A stretch of DNA of 64,000 nt. Source: Xanthomonas sp. Leaf131 (GTDB lineage: Bacteria; Pseudomonadota; Gammaproteobacteria; Xanthomonadales; Xanthomonadaceae). The notes beneath the pieces were generated by a model, which saw only the letters and a list, made by a program, of their open reading frames with translations, was not told the origin of the DNA and ran no database searches. The position numbers were made by a program, and so were the translations under genes. Shown piece by piece: positions 16,498 to 25,819 of this stretch. The first letter of the stretch is position 1, and each line of letters starts with the position of its first letter. Where the stretch lies: positions 308,630-372,629 of the forward strand of contig NZ_LMOG01000001.1 of the NCBI RefSeq assembly GCF_001423495.1. The letters run 5' to 3'.

Positions 16498-18843
16498 ATG
16501 ACTTCCACTCGCCGTTTTCATGTCACTCCGCTGGCGCTCGCCCTGGCAGCGTTGCTTCCCGTCATGGCAAACGCCGCAACGGCGGCTGCCGATCCGGTTG
16601 TGATTGCAGACGCACCGGTCGCGGATGCGCCGGCAACTGTTGCCGACGCCGCAAGCAATGCCACCCAGCTGGATGCGATCAACGTGGTCTCGCAAGGCAG
16701 CACGCGCCAGGTGCAGCGCATCAGCCGGCAGGACATCGAGCAGCTGACACCGGGCAGCAGCGCCTTCAAGGCGGTGGAAAAACTGCCGGGCGTGCAGTTC
16801 CAGTCCGCCGACCCGTTCGGCACCTACGAATGGTCCACACAGGTGACCTTGCATGGCTTCGATCAGAGCCGGCTCGGCTACACACTCGATGGCATTCCGC
16901 TCGGCAACATGAGTTATGGCGTCACCAACGGCCTGCATATCACCCGCGCGATCATTTCGGAAAATCTCGGTTCGGTGGAGATTGCGCAAGGCGCCGGCGC
17001 GCTCGGCACTGCCTCCAATACCAACCTCGGCGGCACCATGCAGTTCTACTCGGCCGATCCGCAGACCACACCGGGTTTGCGACTGGTGCAGATGGTGGGC
17101 AGCGATGCGACGCGGCGTACCTTCGTGCGTGGCGACACCGGTGATCGCAATGGTTTGTCGGCGTATCTGTCCTATGCCAATGCCACCACCGACAAGTGGA
17201 AAGGCTTCGGCGACCAGCAGTCCGAGCAGGCCAACCTCAAGACCGTCTACCAATGGGGCGACGGCAACCGTCTGAGCCTGTTTCTGGATACCTCGCGGCG
17301 CAAGGAATACGACTATATGGACCTGTCGTTGACCAGCCAGCGTGCGCTGGGCTGGGACTACGATTACCTGCAGCCGGATTGGGCCACCGCCATACAGATG
17401 GCACGTGCGTATCAGAACACCGGCGCCACCAGCGGCGTCGCCAACGGTTATCCGCAGTCGCTGGCCGGTCTGCCCAGCGACTACAGCTGGCTGGATGCCA
17501 GTTATTACGCCGGCGGCGGTTTGCGTCGCGACAACCTGGCCGGCTTGTCCGGCACGTTCGTGTTCGGCGGTGCAACCCTGGATGCCGCCGGCTACTACCA
17601 CGCCAATCGCGGCGAGGGGCAGTGGGTGACGCCGTATGTCGTCACCTCGGCGCAGATCCCGGTGTCGATGCGCACCACCGACTATGGCCTGGACCGTTTT
17701 GGCGGTACCAGCGCACTGAAGTGGTCGTGGGGCAACCACGATCTGGAAGCCGGCGTGTGGGCCGAGAATGCACGCACCACGCAAGGGCGCAATTACTTCG
17801 CGCTGGGCAACGAGGGCTACACCTCGCTGTACAACGTATACGAAGCGCAGACCCCGTTCCGTCGCGACTTTTTGCAGCGCTATACCACCCAGACCCGCAT
17901 GCTGTACCTGCAGGACACCGTGCGCCTGCTCGACGATCGCCTGACCCTCAACTACGGCGCAAAGGCGCTCAGCACCACCACGCGCGCGCAATCGCTGGTG
18001 CCCACTACCGCGCTGGCGCAGGGCCGCATCCGCGCTGAAGACAACTTCCTGCCGCAGGTTGGCGTGAACTACAAGCTCGACGAGCGCCAGGACATCTACG
18101 CCTCCTACAGCAAGAATATCGCCGCCTTCGGCTTCACCCCGTTCGGCACCTCGCAGGCCGCGTTCGACCGCAGCCGCTCGACGCTGGAGCCGGAAGAATC
18201 GCAGACCGTGCAGGTGGGCTACCGCATGCAGGATGCGCAGTTCCAGCTCTCGGCCGACGCCTACTTCACCAAGTTCTCCAACCGCTTGCTGACCACCTCG
18301 CCGTGTACTGCAGTGCAGACCTGCGCGGCGATCCTGAGCAACGTCGGCGCCGTGCACAGCGCCGGTGCGGATCTGGCATTGATGTGGCGCCCGACCGACG
18401 GCCTGAGCTGGTTGAACTCGTTGTCGTGGAACCGCTCGCGCTATCAGGACGACTACCTCAACAACGGCGTGGTCGCCACCTCCGGCAAGGACGTGGTGGG
18501 CATCCCGGCGTTGATGTTCTCCTCCAGCGCCAGCTACCAACTCGGCAACCTGCGTCTGGATCTGGACGGCAAGTACGTCGACAAGCGCTACATCACCTTC
18601 CTCAACGATTCGCAGGTCCCTTCGTACTGGTTGTTCAACGCCGGTGCGCGTTACGACTTCGGCCGCGTGGGCGGGGTGGCCGATGTGGCGCTGGCACTCA
18701 ACATCACCAACCTCACCGACAAGCGCTACTTCGCCAGCACCGGCACCAACGGCTACGTCGCCTCCGATCCGGATGGCTACAACCAGACCATGGTGGTCGG
18801 CGCGCCGCGCCAGTACTTCATGAGCCTGGATGTGAAGTTCTGA
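16498..18843 (+). CDS. TonB-dependent outer-membrane receptor (phospholipase-linked)
   Basis: A 781-aa receptor. A signal peptide ends near MANAATAAA (about residues 20-26). A TonB-box-like stretch LDAINVVSQG precedes a plug domain (LPGVQFQSADPFGTYEWS, LHGFDQSRLGYTLDGIPLG). The rest is a beta-barrel ending in the outer-membrane signature SLDVKF with terminal Phe. The substrate is unknown. The shared PHO-box region with the phospholipase suggests uptake of a phosphorus compound, which is inference. The ATG at 16498 gives a proper signal peptide; the upstream in-frame extension does not. Confidence 0.88.
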   Translation: MTSTRRFHVTPLALALAALLPVMANAATAAADPVVIADAPVADAPATVADAASNATQLDAINVVSQGSTRQVQRISRQDIEQLTPGSSAFKAVEKLPGVQFQSADPFGTYEWSTQVTLHGFDQSRLGYTLDGIPLGNMSYGVTNGLHITRAIISENLGSVEIAQGAGALGTASNTNLGGTMQFYSADPQTTPGLRLVQMVGSDATRRTFVRGDTGDRNGLSAYLSYANATTDKWKGFGDQQSEQANLKTVYQWGDGNRLSLFLDTSRRKEYDYMDLSLTSQRALGWDYDYLQPDWATAIQMARAYQNTGATSGVANGYPQSLAGLPSDYSWLDASYYAGGGLRRDNLAGLSGTFVFGGATLDAAGYYHANRGEGQWVTPYVVTSAQIPVSMRTTDYGLDRFGGTSALKWSWGNHDLEAGVWAENARTTQGRNYFALGNEGYTSLYNVYEAQTPFRRDFLQRYTTQTRMLYLQDTVRLLDDRLTLNYGAKALSTTTRAQSLVPTTALAQGRIRAEDNFLPQVGVNYKLDERQDIYASYSKNIAAFGFTPFGTSQAAFDRSRSTLEPEESQTVQVGYRMQDAQFQLSADAYFTKFSNRLLTTSPCTAVQTCAAILSNVGAVHSAGADLALMWRPTDGLSWLNSLSWNRSRYQDDYLNNGVVATSGKDVVGIPALMFSSSASYQLGNLRLDLDGKYVDKRYITFLNDSQVPSYWLFNAGARYDFGRVGGVADVALALNITNLTDKRYFASTGTNGYVASDPDGYNQTMVVGAPRQYFMSLDVKF

Positions 18844-18856
18844 GTCGCCGACGCCC

Positions 18857-19104
18857 TTTCCCCCTCCCTGCGGGGCGAGAAGGCACGGCTTGCGCGCCAC
18901 TGCTGGTGCGCGTGGCTGGGAGCGTCCGCGTTGCTAGCGCGGGCCTGGGCGCGTAGCGGGGATTGGGGTGAGGGTACGGGGCGAAGCAGTCGGCGCGTCA
19001 CTTCTGAAGGCGCGTAGCGACGCGTGTGTCATTGCAGGGACTGGTAAGTCTCTGAGGTGCCCCTCATCCGGCGCTGCGCGCCACCTTCTCCCGATGGGAA
19101 AAGG
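18857..19104. repeat. dispersed palindromic intergenic element, copy 2
   Basis: Contains the same blocks as the element at 3757-3949 in reverse order. It starts with CCCTCCCTGCGGGGCGAGAAGG and has GGGGTGAGGGTACG with CGAAGC in the middle. It ends with CCCTCATCCGGCGCTGCG and a TTCTCCCGATGGGAA hairpin. It occupies most of the gap between the TonB receptor and tdh. No gene is present. Confidence 0.65.
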
Positions 19105-19192
19105 ACTACATCGGCCCCTACCCCGCCATGATCCGGGTCAGCCAATACCACTCACTTCCCGCACCGCCGCATGGCGCCGACGTCCGGCCGCC

Positions 19193-19198
19193 TATAAT
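19193..19198 (+). promoter_or_regulatory. -10 box upstream of tdh
   Basis: A consensus TATAAT lies 34 nt before the tdh ATG. A matching -35 is not evident. This would give a short leader of about 28 nt. Confidence 0.5.
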
Positions 19199-19232
19199 CG
19201 CCGCCTTACTTTCACTCAGCAGGTCCCGCCAG

Positions 19233-20267
19233 ATGGCGCAGACGATGAAGGCGCTGGTCAAGCGCGAAGCGAACAAAGGCATCTGGCTGGAACAGGTTCC
19301 CGTCCCCAGCCCCGGCCCCAACGAGGTGCTGATCAAGCTGGAAAAAACCGCCATTTGCGGCACCGATCTGCACATCTACCTGTGGGACGAGTGGAGCCAG
19401 CGCACCATCACACCCGGCCTGACCATCGGCCATGAATTCGTCGGCCGTGTGGCCGAGCTCGGTTCGGCGGTGACCGGCTACCAGGTCGGCCAGCGCGTCT
19501 CGGCCGAGGGCCACATCGTGTGCGGACACTGCCGCAACTGCCGTGGCGGCCGCCCGCATCTGTGCCCGAACACGGTCGGCATCGGCGTCAACGTCAATGG
19601 CGCATTCGCCGAATACATGGTGATGCCGGCCAGCAACTTATGGCCGATTCCCGACCAGATTCCCTCCGAGCTGGCCGCATTCTTCGACCCCTACGGCAAC
19701 GCCGCGCACTGCGCGCTGGAATTCGACGTCATCGGCGAGGACGTGCTGATCACCGGCGCTGGCCCGATCGGCATCATTGCCGCCGGCATCTGCAAGCACA
19801 TCGGTGCGCGCAACGTGGTGGTCACCGACGTCAACGACTTCCGCCTCAAGCTGGCGGCCGACATGGGCGCCACGCGTGTGGTCAACGTCTCCAAGACTTC
19901 GCTCAAGGACGTCATGGCCGACCTGCACATGGAAGGCTTCGACGTGGGCCTGGAAATGAGCGGCAACCCGCGCGCCTTCAACGACATGCTCGACTGCATG
20001 TACCACGGCGGCAAGATCGCCATGCTCGGCATCATGCCGCGCGGCGCCGGCTGCGATTGGGACAAGATCATCTTCAAGGGCCTCACCGTGCAGGGCATCT
20101 ACGGCCGCAAGATGTACGAGACCTGGTACAAGATGACCCAGCTGGTGCTGTCGGGTTTCCCGCTGCAAAAAGTGCTGACGCATCAATTGCCGATCGACGA
20201 TTTCCAGAAAGGTTTCGACTTGATGGAAGAAGGCAAGGCCGGCAAGGTCGTGTTGAGCTGGAACTGA
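19233..20267 (+). CDS. tdh: L-threonine 3-dehydrogenase
   Basis: NAD-dependent oxidation of threonine to 2-amino-3-ketobutyrate, the substrate of Kbl encoded 5.5 kb away. The 344-aa zinc-dependent medium-chain dehydrogenase has the catalytic zinc ligand region [10 protein letters not shown] (Cys42) and GHEFVG. The structural zinc loop is [15 protein letters not shown]. The Rossmann motif [11 protein letters not shown] is present. Length matches Tdh. The ATG at 19233 is preferred; another lies four codons downstream. A strong terminator follows. Confidence 0.96.
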   Translation: MAQTMKALVKREANKGIWLEQVPVPSPGPNEVLIKLEKTAICGTDLHIYLWDEWSQRTITPGLTIGHEFVGRVAELGSAVTGYQVGQRVSAEGHIVCGHCRNCRGGRPHLCPNTVGIGVNVNGAFAEYMVMPASNLWPIPDQIPSELAAFFDPYGNAAHCALEFDVIGEDVLITGAGPIGIIAAGICKHIGARNVVVTDVNDFRLKLAADMGATRVVNVSKTSLKDVMADLHMEGFDVGLEMSGNPRAFNDMLDCMYHGGKIAMLGIMPRGAGCDWDKIIFKGLTVQGIYGRKMYETWYKMTQLVLSGFPLQKVLTHQLPIDDFQKGFDLMEEGKAGKVVLSWN

Positions 20268-20286
20268 TCGGCCAACTCGCTTGAAC

Positions 20287-20314
20287 GCAAAAGGCGCCGC
20301 GAGGCGCCTTTTGC
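20287..20314 (+). terminator. Rho-independent terminator of tdh
   Basis: A perfect 12-bp stem (20287-20298 and 20303-20314) with a GCGA loop. The arms carry AAAA and TTTT, so it could work in both directions. It begins 19 nt after the tdh stop codon. Confidence 0.85.
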
Positions 20315-20770
20315 ATGTCCGTCTTCAGAGTGCTGACACACGCAGCGGGCAATTATCAGGTGCGAGCGGAGCGCCTCAAGAAACGCAAGGTCGGCGAGGC
20401 TGCAGGTAAAGGCTCAGTTGGTCGAGGGTGCGATGCCCTCACCGCACCAGACAGTTTGTTGGTTGCTTGGAAAAGAGCTACGCGCACCGACCATCTTGAC
20501 TGGTCCTTGCCCGCCCACCGTCGCGGGACCTTACGCGGCATGGATGCCGCGTAAGAGCCTACAAGGACGTACTTGCGGCGTGAGATCAACCGCTCTACAA
20601 GTGATCCATCCGCACGATGCAATCACTCCAAGACAAAACAAGCGATATCTAGAGTTCTGGCGTCGTCTAGATGTAGAGGCTGATGTAAAGACTGAAAACT
20701 CCGAGCATCAACTCTTCCCGCCCCACAACTACACAACCAATTAATCAGAGCCGCTTTTAGCCCATCGCCA
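20315..20770. other. gene-free stretch with a perfect 10-bp hairpin
   Basis: No supported gene lies between the tdh terminator and the TorF-like gene. A perfect inverted repeat TTACGCGGCA / TGCCGCGTAA with a 4-nt loop is at 20531-20554. Short open frames here have no start signals or recognisable content. The last 130 nt are AT-richer. It may be a degraded insertion or hold an unrecognised small RNA. Confidence 0.5.
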
Positions 20771-21487
20771 TCAAGGCCAGGTGACCGTAGCCGTCGCCAC
20801 CAGATGGTTCTGCGAATTCTGTCGACCGAAACCGAATTCCGCCGCTTCGCTGGTGTCGTAATAGCCCACGCTCAAGCCTAGCGGACCGAACGCCTTGCCG
20901 ACATTCACGCCGAAGTCGTTGTAGTCGTGGTCCACCTGACTCAGCGAGGAGGTATAGACGCTATGCCCCGCATGCGCGCCAAAGGTGAAGTCGTATGGCA
21001 GCGACCAGTTCGCATCCAGCGCGTAGTAGTAGCCGTCGGTCTTGGTGCCGTAGAGATCGTTGGTGTAGGCAACGCTGAGACTATAGGTCTTCAAAAACGT
21101 GGTCTTGGTGATCAGTTCGGCATAGTTGGACGCGCCCGCTCCCAGGTACTGGTAACGGTTGACCATCACGTCGAAATTCCAGTTCGTGCCCAGATCGGTG
21201 TTGTAGCCGACAAAGCCATCCACTTCCCAATCCGGATCGCCGGCCCCGTAGTCGACATTGGAGGTCCAGGTACCGATGTACACGCCAAACGGCGTCTTGT
21301 AGGTGAGTCCGGCCTGGAAGGCAGGCTCTTCGTTGGTCTGCGAAATGCCGCGGAACAGATAATCACTGGTGACCGCAAAGGTGCCACTGAATGGCGACGC
21401 GGGAGCGTCTTCGTCCTGCGCCTGCGCCAACGGCACGACACCTAGCAACAACAACGACAGACAACAAGCGAGCGGGGACGGCTTCAT
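20771..21487 (-). CDS. TorF-family putative outer-membrane porin
   Basis: A 238-aa exported protein with a signal peptide ending at AQAQD (about residue 24). The mature part has the beta-rich, Tyr/Gly-rich signature of the Gcw_chp/TorF group: DYLFRGISQTNEEPAFQAGL near the start, SNVDYGAGD, and GKAFGPLGLSVGYYD near the end. The function in this family is not settled; a porin role is a prediction. An AGGAG precedes the ATG. Confidence 0.85.
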   Translation of the reverse strand: MKPSPLACCLSLLLLGVVPLAQAQDEDAPASPFSGTFAVTSDYLFRGISQTNEEPAFQAGLTYKTPFGVYIGTWTSNVDYGAGDPDWEVDGFVGYNTDLGTNWNFDVMVNRYQYLGAGASNYAELITKTTFLKTYSLSVAYTNDLYGTKTDGYYYALDANWSLPYDFTFGAHAGHSVYTSSLSQVDHDYNDFGVNVGKAFGPLGLSVGYYDTSEAAEFGFGRQNSQNHLVATATVTWP

Positions 21488-21670
21488 GGAGCATCTCCTG
21501 GAACGATGGGCGGTCGGATGACGCGAAGCGAGGCTGCAGTGACTTTATTAGTCCAACTGTCATTGCAGCGCAACATCAACGTCGCGCTCCTTTGATCCAG
21601 CACACCGGCTTCAACCGCCGATGGTGCTGGTCAGGCTTCCATCTCATCGACCGGCTGCGCAGGATCTTGA

Positions 21671-21711
21671 GATTCGGGATTCGGGATTCGGGATTCGGGA
21701 TTCGGGATTCG
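21671..21711. repeat. GATTCGG heptamer tandem repeat
   Basis: Five perfect tandem copies of GATTCGG plus six bases of a sixth, in the gap between cysA and the TorF-like gene. The unit resembles, but is not identical to, the ATTCCCG/CCGATTC array at 1907-1946, and both have a strict 7-bp period. Confidence 0.9.
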
Positions 21712-21776
21712 CAAAATTCCAAAGCAAGCGCAAAACCTGCTCTACAAATCCCCAATCCCGACTTTCAACTTCCGAT

Positions 21777-22808
21777 TCACGCCGGAAACACCCCGTAATG
21801 CCGCGCAGCCAAGCGCAGCTGTTGCCCTGGCTGAAAGCTCCCTGCCGAGGCCGGCAGCTCCACTTCCACTTCGTTGCCTGCCGGATCCAGCGTTGCACGC
21901 AGACGCAAACGCGCCCCGCTGCGCTGCGACCAGGCCACCGTCGCCGGCCAACCGGCGTCATCCGGCACCAGATCTTCCGGCCGCACATACACCTCGACCG
22001 GGCCTGCGGCCAACGCGGCATTGGCCGCAGGCAACGCATGCCCGGCCACCTGGATCTGACCTTCCGCCAGCACGCCCGGAATGCGATTCACCGCGCCCAC
22101 GAACGAATACACGAACGGCGAGGCCGGCTTGTCGTAGATCATCGCCGGGGTGTCGAGCTGCTCGATACGGCCGCGATTGAGAATCGCCACCCGGTCGGCC
22201 AGTTCAAGTGCTTCTTCCTGGTCGTGGGTGACGAACACCGTGGTCAGGCCGGTACGTTCGTGCAACTCGCGCAGCCAGCGGCGCAGGTCGCGGCGCACCT
22301 GCGCATCCAGCGCGCCGAATGGCTCGTCCAGCAGCAGCACGCGCGGCTCGATCGCCAACGCCCGCGCCAGCGCCACACGCTGACGCTGACCACCGGACAG
22401 CTGGGTGGGATAGCGCTGCTCCAAACCTTGCAGCTGCACCAGCGCCAGCAATTCTTCCACGCGTGCGCGAATGCGTGCTTCGGCCCAGCGCTCGTTGCCG
22501 CGCCGCACCCGCAGGCCGAAGGCGATGTTCTCGAACACATCCATATGCTTGAACAGCGCGTAGTGCTGGAACACGAAGCCGACCCGGCGCGACTGCACAC
22601 TCATGCGCGTGGCATCTTCGTCGCCGAACAGCACCTGCCCGCCATCGGCATGCTCCAGCCCGGCCATGATGCGCAACAACGTGGTCTTGCCTGAGCCCGA
22701 CGGCCCCAACAGTGCCAGCAACTCACCCTGGCGCACGTCCAAGGTGATGTCGTCCAGTGCGGTGAACGTGTCGAACTGCTTGCGCAGGCGGTGGATGCGG
22801 ATGCCCAT
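21777..22808 (-). CDS. cysA: sulfate/thiosulfate ABC transporter ATPase
   Basis: Cytoplasmic ATPase of the sulfate importer (343 aa). Walker [10 protein letters not shown], signature [15 protein letters not shown], Walker [13 protein letters not shown] and the switch His in FVTHDQEEA are all present. A C-terminal TOBE-like regulatory domain follows (VYVRPEDLV). The start at 22808 gives the conserved [12 protein letters not shown]. Last gene of the sbp-cysT-cysW-cysA operon; 7 nt separate it from cysW. Confidence 0.95.
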   Translation of the reverse strand: MGIRIHRLRKQFDTFTALDDITLDVRQGELLALLGPSGSGKTTLLRIMAGLEHADGGQVLFGDEDATRMSVQSRRVGFVFQHYALFKHMDVFENIAFGLRVRRGNERWAEARIRARVEELLALVQLQGLEQRYPTQLSGGQRQRVALARALAIEPRVLLLDEPFGALDAQVRRDLRRWLRELHERTGLTTVFVTHDQEEALELADRVAILNRGRIEQLDTPAMIYDKPASPFVYSFVGAVNRIPGVLAEGQIQVAGHALPAANAALAAGPVEVYVRPEDLVPDDAGWPATVAWSQRSGARLRLRATLDPAGNEVEVELPASAGSFQPGQQLRLAARHYGVFPA

Positions 22809-22815
22809 GGTCACC

Positions 22816-23769
22816 TCAATGTCGATGGTTGGCGGCAAGCGAATCGCCGTGCCGCCATTCCAGATACGTCTTCAGCGCCAGCGTCAGCAGCGCGGTCAAT
22901 GCCAGCAGCGAGGCGCAGGCGAATGCCGCGCTATAGGCGTATTCGTTGTAGAGAATTTCCACGTGCAAGGGCAGCGTGTTGGTGCGCCCGCGGATATGTC
23001 CGGATACCACCGAGACCGCACCGAACTCGCCCATCGCGCGCGCCGCGCACAGCAGCACGCCGTACATCAGCCCCCAACGGATGTTGGGCAAAGTCACCCG
23101 CCAGAACATCTGCCAGCCACTGGCGCCCAGGCTCAATGCGGCCAGTTCTTCATCGCTGCCTTGCTGTTCCATCAACGGCATCAGCTCGCGCGCGATGAAG
23201 GGAAAGGTGACAAAGGTGGTCGCCAGCACGATGCCGGGCAACGCGAACACGATGCGCGGCAACTGAATCAGCATCTCGCCGAACACCGGCAACTGCACCC
23301 GCCAGCCTTCGTCGATCAACGGCCACGCCCAACCGCTGCGCCCGAAGATCAGCACGAAGATCAACCCCGCCACCACCGGCGACACCGAGAACGGCAGGTC
23401 GATCAGGCTGATCAACAAGCGCTTGCCCGGGAATCGATGCTTGCTCACCGCCCACGCCGCCGCCACGCCGAACACCAGATTCAGTGGCAACACGATAGCG
23501 GTCACGATCAAGGTCAGCTTGATCGCCGACAACGCATCCGGGTCGACCACCGCGCGCAGGAACGTTTCCCAGCCCCCGCGCAGTGCCTCGGCGAAGACCA
23601 GCACCAACGGCAACAGCAAAAACGCCAGCAGGAACAGCAGCGCGCCCAAGATCATCAGCCACTGCACCCAACGCGGCTCGTTGGTCGCCGAATCGGTGAT
23701 GCGGCGCGCCTGTTCGGTCATCTGGCGGGTCTGCAACATGGCGGGCAGCGAGGAAACAGCATCGTTCAT
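22816..23769 (-). CDS. cysW: sulfate ABC transporter permease CysW
   Basis: Inner-membrane permease subunit of 317 aa with about six transmembrane helices. The EAA-type coupling loop reads [27 protein letters not shown]. It starts with a 4-nt overlap with cysT, so translation is probably coupled. Pairs with CysT to form the channel. Confidence 0.94.
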   Translation of the reverse strand: MNDAVSSLPAMLQTRQMTEQARRITDSATNEPRWVQWLMILGALLFLLAFLLLPLVLVFAEALRGGWETFLRAVVDPDALSAIKLTLIVTAIVLPLNLVFGVAAAWAVSKHRFPGKRLLISLIDLPFSVSPVVAGLIFVLIFGRSGWAWPLIDEGWRVQLPVFGEMLIQLPRIVFALPGIVLATTFVTFPFIARELMPLMEQQGSDEELAALSLGASGWQMFWRVTLPNIRWGLMYGVLLCAARAMGEFGAVSVVSGHIRGRTNTLPLHVEILYNEYAYSAAFACASLLALTALLTLALKTYLEWRHGDSLAANHRH

Positions 23770-24626
23770 GCGGTCCTCCGTTGATAGCGCAGCAGGCGTG
23801 CCTGCAGCGTATTGACCACCAGAAGGATCACGAACGACAGCAGCAGCATCGCCGCGGCTATCGCAGTGGCGCCGGCATAGTCGAATTCTTCCAACCGGAT
23901 GGTGATCAGCAGCGGCGCGATCTCGGTGGAATTGGGCAGATTGCCGGCGATGAAGATCACCGAGCCGTACTCACCCACACCACGCGCAAAGGCCAGCGCA
24001 AACCCGGTCAAGACCGCCGGCCACAGACCCGGCAACACCACCCGCCACACGGTTTGCCAGCGCGAGGCGCCCAGCGTGGCGGCGGCCGCCTCCAGTTCGC
24101 GCTCGCTCTCGGCCAGCACTGGCTGTACGACCCGCACCACGAACGGAAGGCCGACGAACACCAGCGCCAGCACGATGCCCAACTGCGTATAGGCGACCTT
24201 GATACCGATCGCTTCCAGCCAACGCCCGACCCAGCCGTTACCGCCATACAACGCGGTCAGCGCAATGCCGGCTACCGCGGTCGGTAACGCGAACGGCAGG
24301 TCGATCACGGCATCGAAGAAACGTTTACCGGGAAAGCTGTAGCGCACGAATACCCACGCCACCCAGGTCCCCATCACTGCGTTAAAAGCGCCAGCAACGA
24401 ACGCCGTGCCAAAGCTCACCCGCAGTGCCGACAACACGCGCGGCTCGCTCCACACTCGCCATAGACCGTCCCAGCCCAATCCACTGGTCTTGATGAAGAT
24501 ACCCAGCAACGGGATCAACACGATCAATCCCAGCCAGGTCAGCGTGATGCCAAGACTCAAGCCCAGCCCCGGCATCACGCGTCGGCGCGGTGACGGCGCT
24601 GGATGGGGTGCAACCGACATCTGCAT
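23766..24626 (-). CDS. cysT: sulfate ABC transporter permease CysT
   Basis: Inner-membrane permease subunit of 286 aa (also called CysU). The EAA loop reads [28 protein letters not shown], close to that of CysW as expected for paralogues. About six membrane helices are visible, the first being [20 protein letters not shown]. Three nt lie between its start and the sbp stop; its end overlaps cysW by 4 nt. A second in-frame ATG lies two codons downstream. Confidence 0.94.
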   Translation of the reverse strand: MQMSVAPHPAPSPRRRVMPGLGLSLGITLTWLGLIVLIPLLGIFIKTSGLGWDGLWRVWSEPRVLSALRVSFGTAFVAGAFNAVMGTWVAWVFVRYSFPGKRFFDAVIDLPFALPTAVAGIALTALYGGNGWVGRWLEAIGIKVAYTQLGIVLALVFVGLPFVVRVVQPVLAESERELEAAAATLGASRWQTVWRVVLPGLWPAVLTGFALAFARGVGEYGSVIFIAGNLPNSTEIAPLLITIRLEEFDYAGATAIAAAMLLLSFVILLVVNTLQARLLRYQRRTA

Positions 24627-24629
24627 TGC

Positions 24630-25649
24630 CTACTTTTTTGCCTGGATCTGGTCGAACATGCCACCGTCGGCGAAGTGTTCCTGCTGCGCCTTGTCCCACG
24701 ACCCGAACGCTTCCTGGATCGTCACCAGCTTGATGTCCGGAAAACGGGCCAGATCGGCCGGGTCGGCGAATTCCGGGTGGCGCGGGCGATAGAAATGCTT
24801 GGCCGCCAGCTTCTGCCCTTCGGGTGCATACAAGTAACGCAGATAGGCCTCGGCCACATCGCGGGTGCCGTGCTTGTCCACATTCTTGTCGACCAGGGCC
24901 ACCGACGGCTCGGCCAGGATCGACAACTTCGGCACCACGATCTCGAACTTGTCCTTGCCCAGCTCATCGCGCGCCAGCAGCGCCTCGTTTTCCCAGGCCA
25001 GCAGCACATCGCCGATACCGCGCTGCACGAAGGTGGTGGTGGCACCGCGCGCGCCGGTATCCAGCACCGGCACGTTGCGGAACAAGGCCTGCATGTAGCG
25101 CACGATGCGCTCGCGATCGCCCTTGAAGATACGGTCGGCATACGCCCACGCGGCCAGGTAATTCCAGCGCGCGCCGCCGGAGGTCTTGGGGTTGGGCGTC
25201 ACCACCGCCACGCCGGAACGCAGCAGGTCCGGCCAATCGCGGATGTTTTTCGGGTTGCCCTTGCGCACCAGGAACACGATGGTCGAGGTGTACGGCGCAC
25301 TGTTGTCGGGCAGACGCTTTTCCCAATCGCTGTCGATCAGCTTGGCCTTCTGCGCGATCGCATCGACGTCGTAGGCCAGCGCCAACGTGACCACATCGGC
25401 CTCGATGCCATCGATCACCGCGCGCGCCTGCTTGCCGGAGCCGCCGTGCGAGGTCTCTACCGTCACAGTGTCCTGCGGATGCTGCTGCTTCCACTGCGCG
25501 GCGAACGCGGTGTTGTAATCGCGATAGAACTCGCGCGTGGGGTCGTAGCTCACATTGAGCAAACCGATGTCGCGCGCGCCCGCTTGGCCGGCCAGGGCCA
25601 GCAAGCTGCACAACAGAAGGGAAACGAGGCGGTAGCGGGGGTGGGTCAC
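24630..25649 (-). CDS. sbp: periplasmic sulfate-binding protein
   Basis: A 339-aa periplasmic solute-binding protein delivering sulfate (or thiosulfate) to CysTWA. Family motifs visible include [16 protein letters not shown] at the mature N-terminus and [19 protein letters not shown] for oxyanion contacts. I start at a GTG (25649) with AGGAG about 6 nt upstream; it yields a clean signal peptide ending near AGQAGARD. The longer ATG-initiated frame adds residues lacking signal-peptide character. Sbp and CysP cannot be told apart firmly here. First gene of the operon. Confidence 0.92.
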   Translation of the reverse strand: MTHPRYRLVSLLLCSLLALAGQAGARDIGLLNVSYDPTREFYRDYNTAFAAQWKQQHPQDTVTVETSHGGSGKQARAVIDGIEADVVTLALAYDVDAIAQKAKLIDSDWEKRLPDNSAPYTSTIVFLVRKGNPKNIRDWPDLLRSGVAVVTPNPKTSGGARWNYLAAWAYADRIFKGDRERIVRYMQALFRNVPVLDTGARGATTTFVQRGIGDVLLAWENEALLARDELGKDKFEIVVPKLSILAEPSVALVDKNVDKHGTRDVAEAYLRYLYAPEGQKLAAKHFYRPRHPEFADPADLARFPDIKLVTIQEAFGSWDKAQQEHFADGGMFDQIQAKK

Positions 25650-25819
25650 AACAATCTCCTGGCCGGTTGGGCGCAGCTGAACAGCAAGCATGCCATGCTG
25701 CGCAGCGCCACGCGGGCGGTGAAATGACATCAAGGCCGGCGCTTATGCCGATTTTGCATGACGTAGTGGTATGCCACCGTGATCGTTAAAATCAAGCGTC
25801 TCTTGCCACTGCGATCGCC

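Noticed and set aside
16471..18900. An 809-codon open frame antisense to the first TonB receptor
   Set aside because: Long antisense frames arise from strong third-position GC bias. The translation is His/Val/Arg-rich with no recognisable domain, and the plus-strand receptor is clear.
20400..20480. tRNA-like segment with a GGCTCAGTTGGTCGAGGG stretch
   Set aside because: It does not fold into a cloverleaf: no T-arm GTTCRA-type sequence and no acceptor stem pairing could be found.
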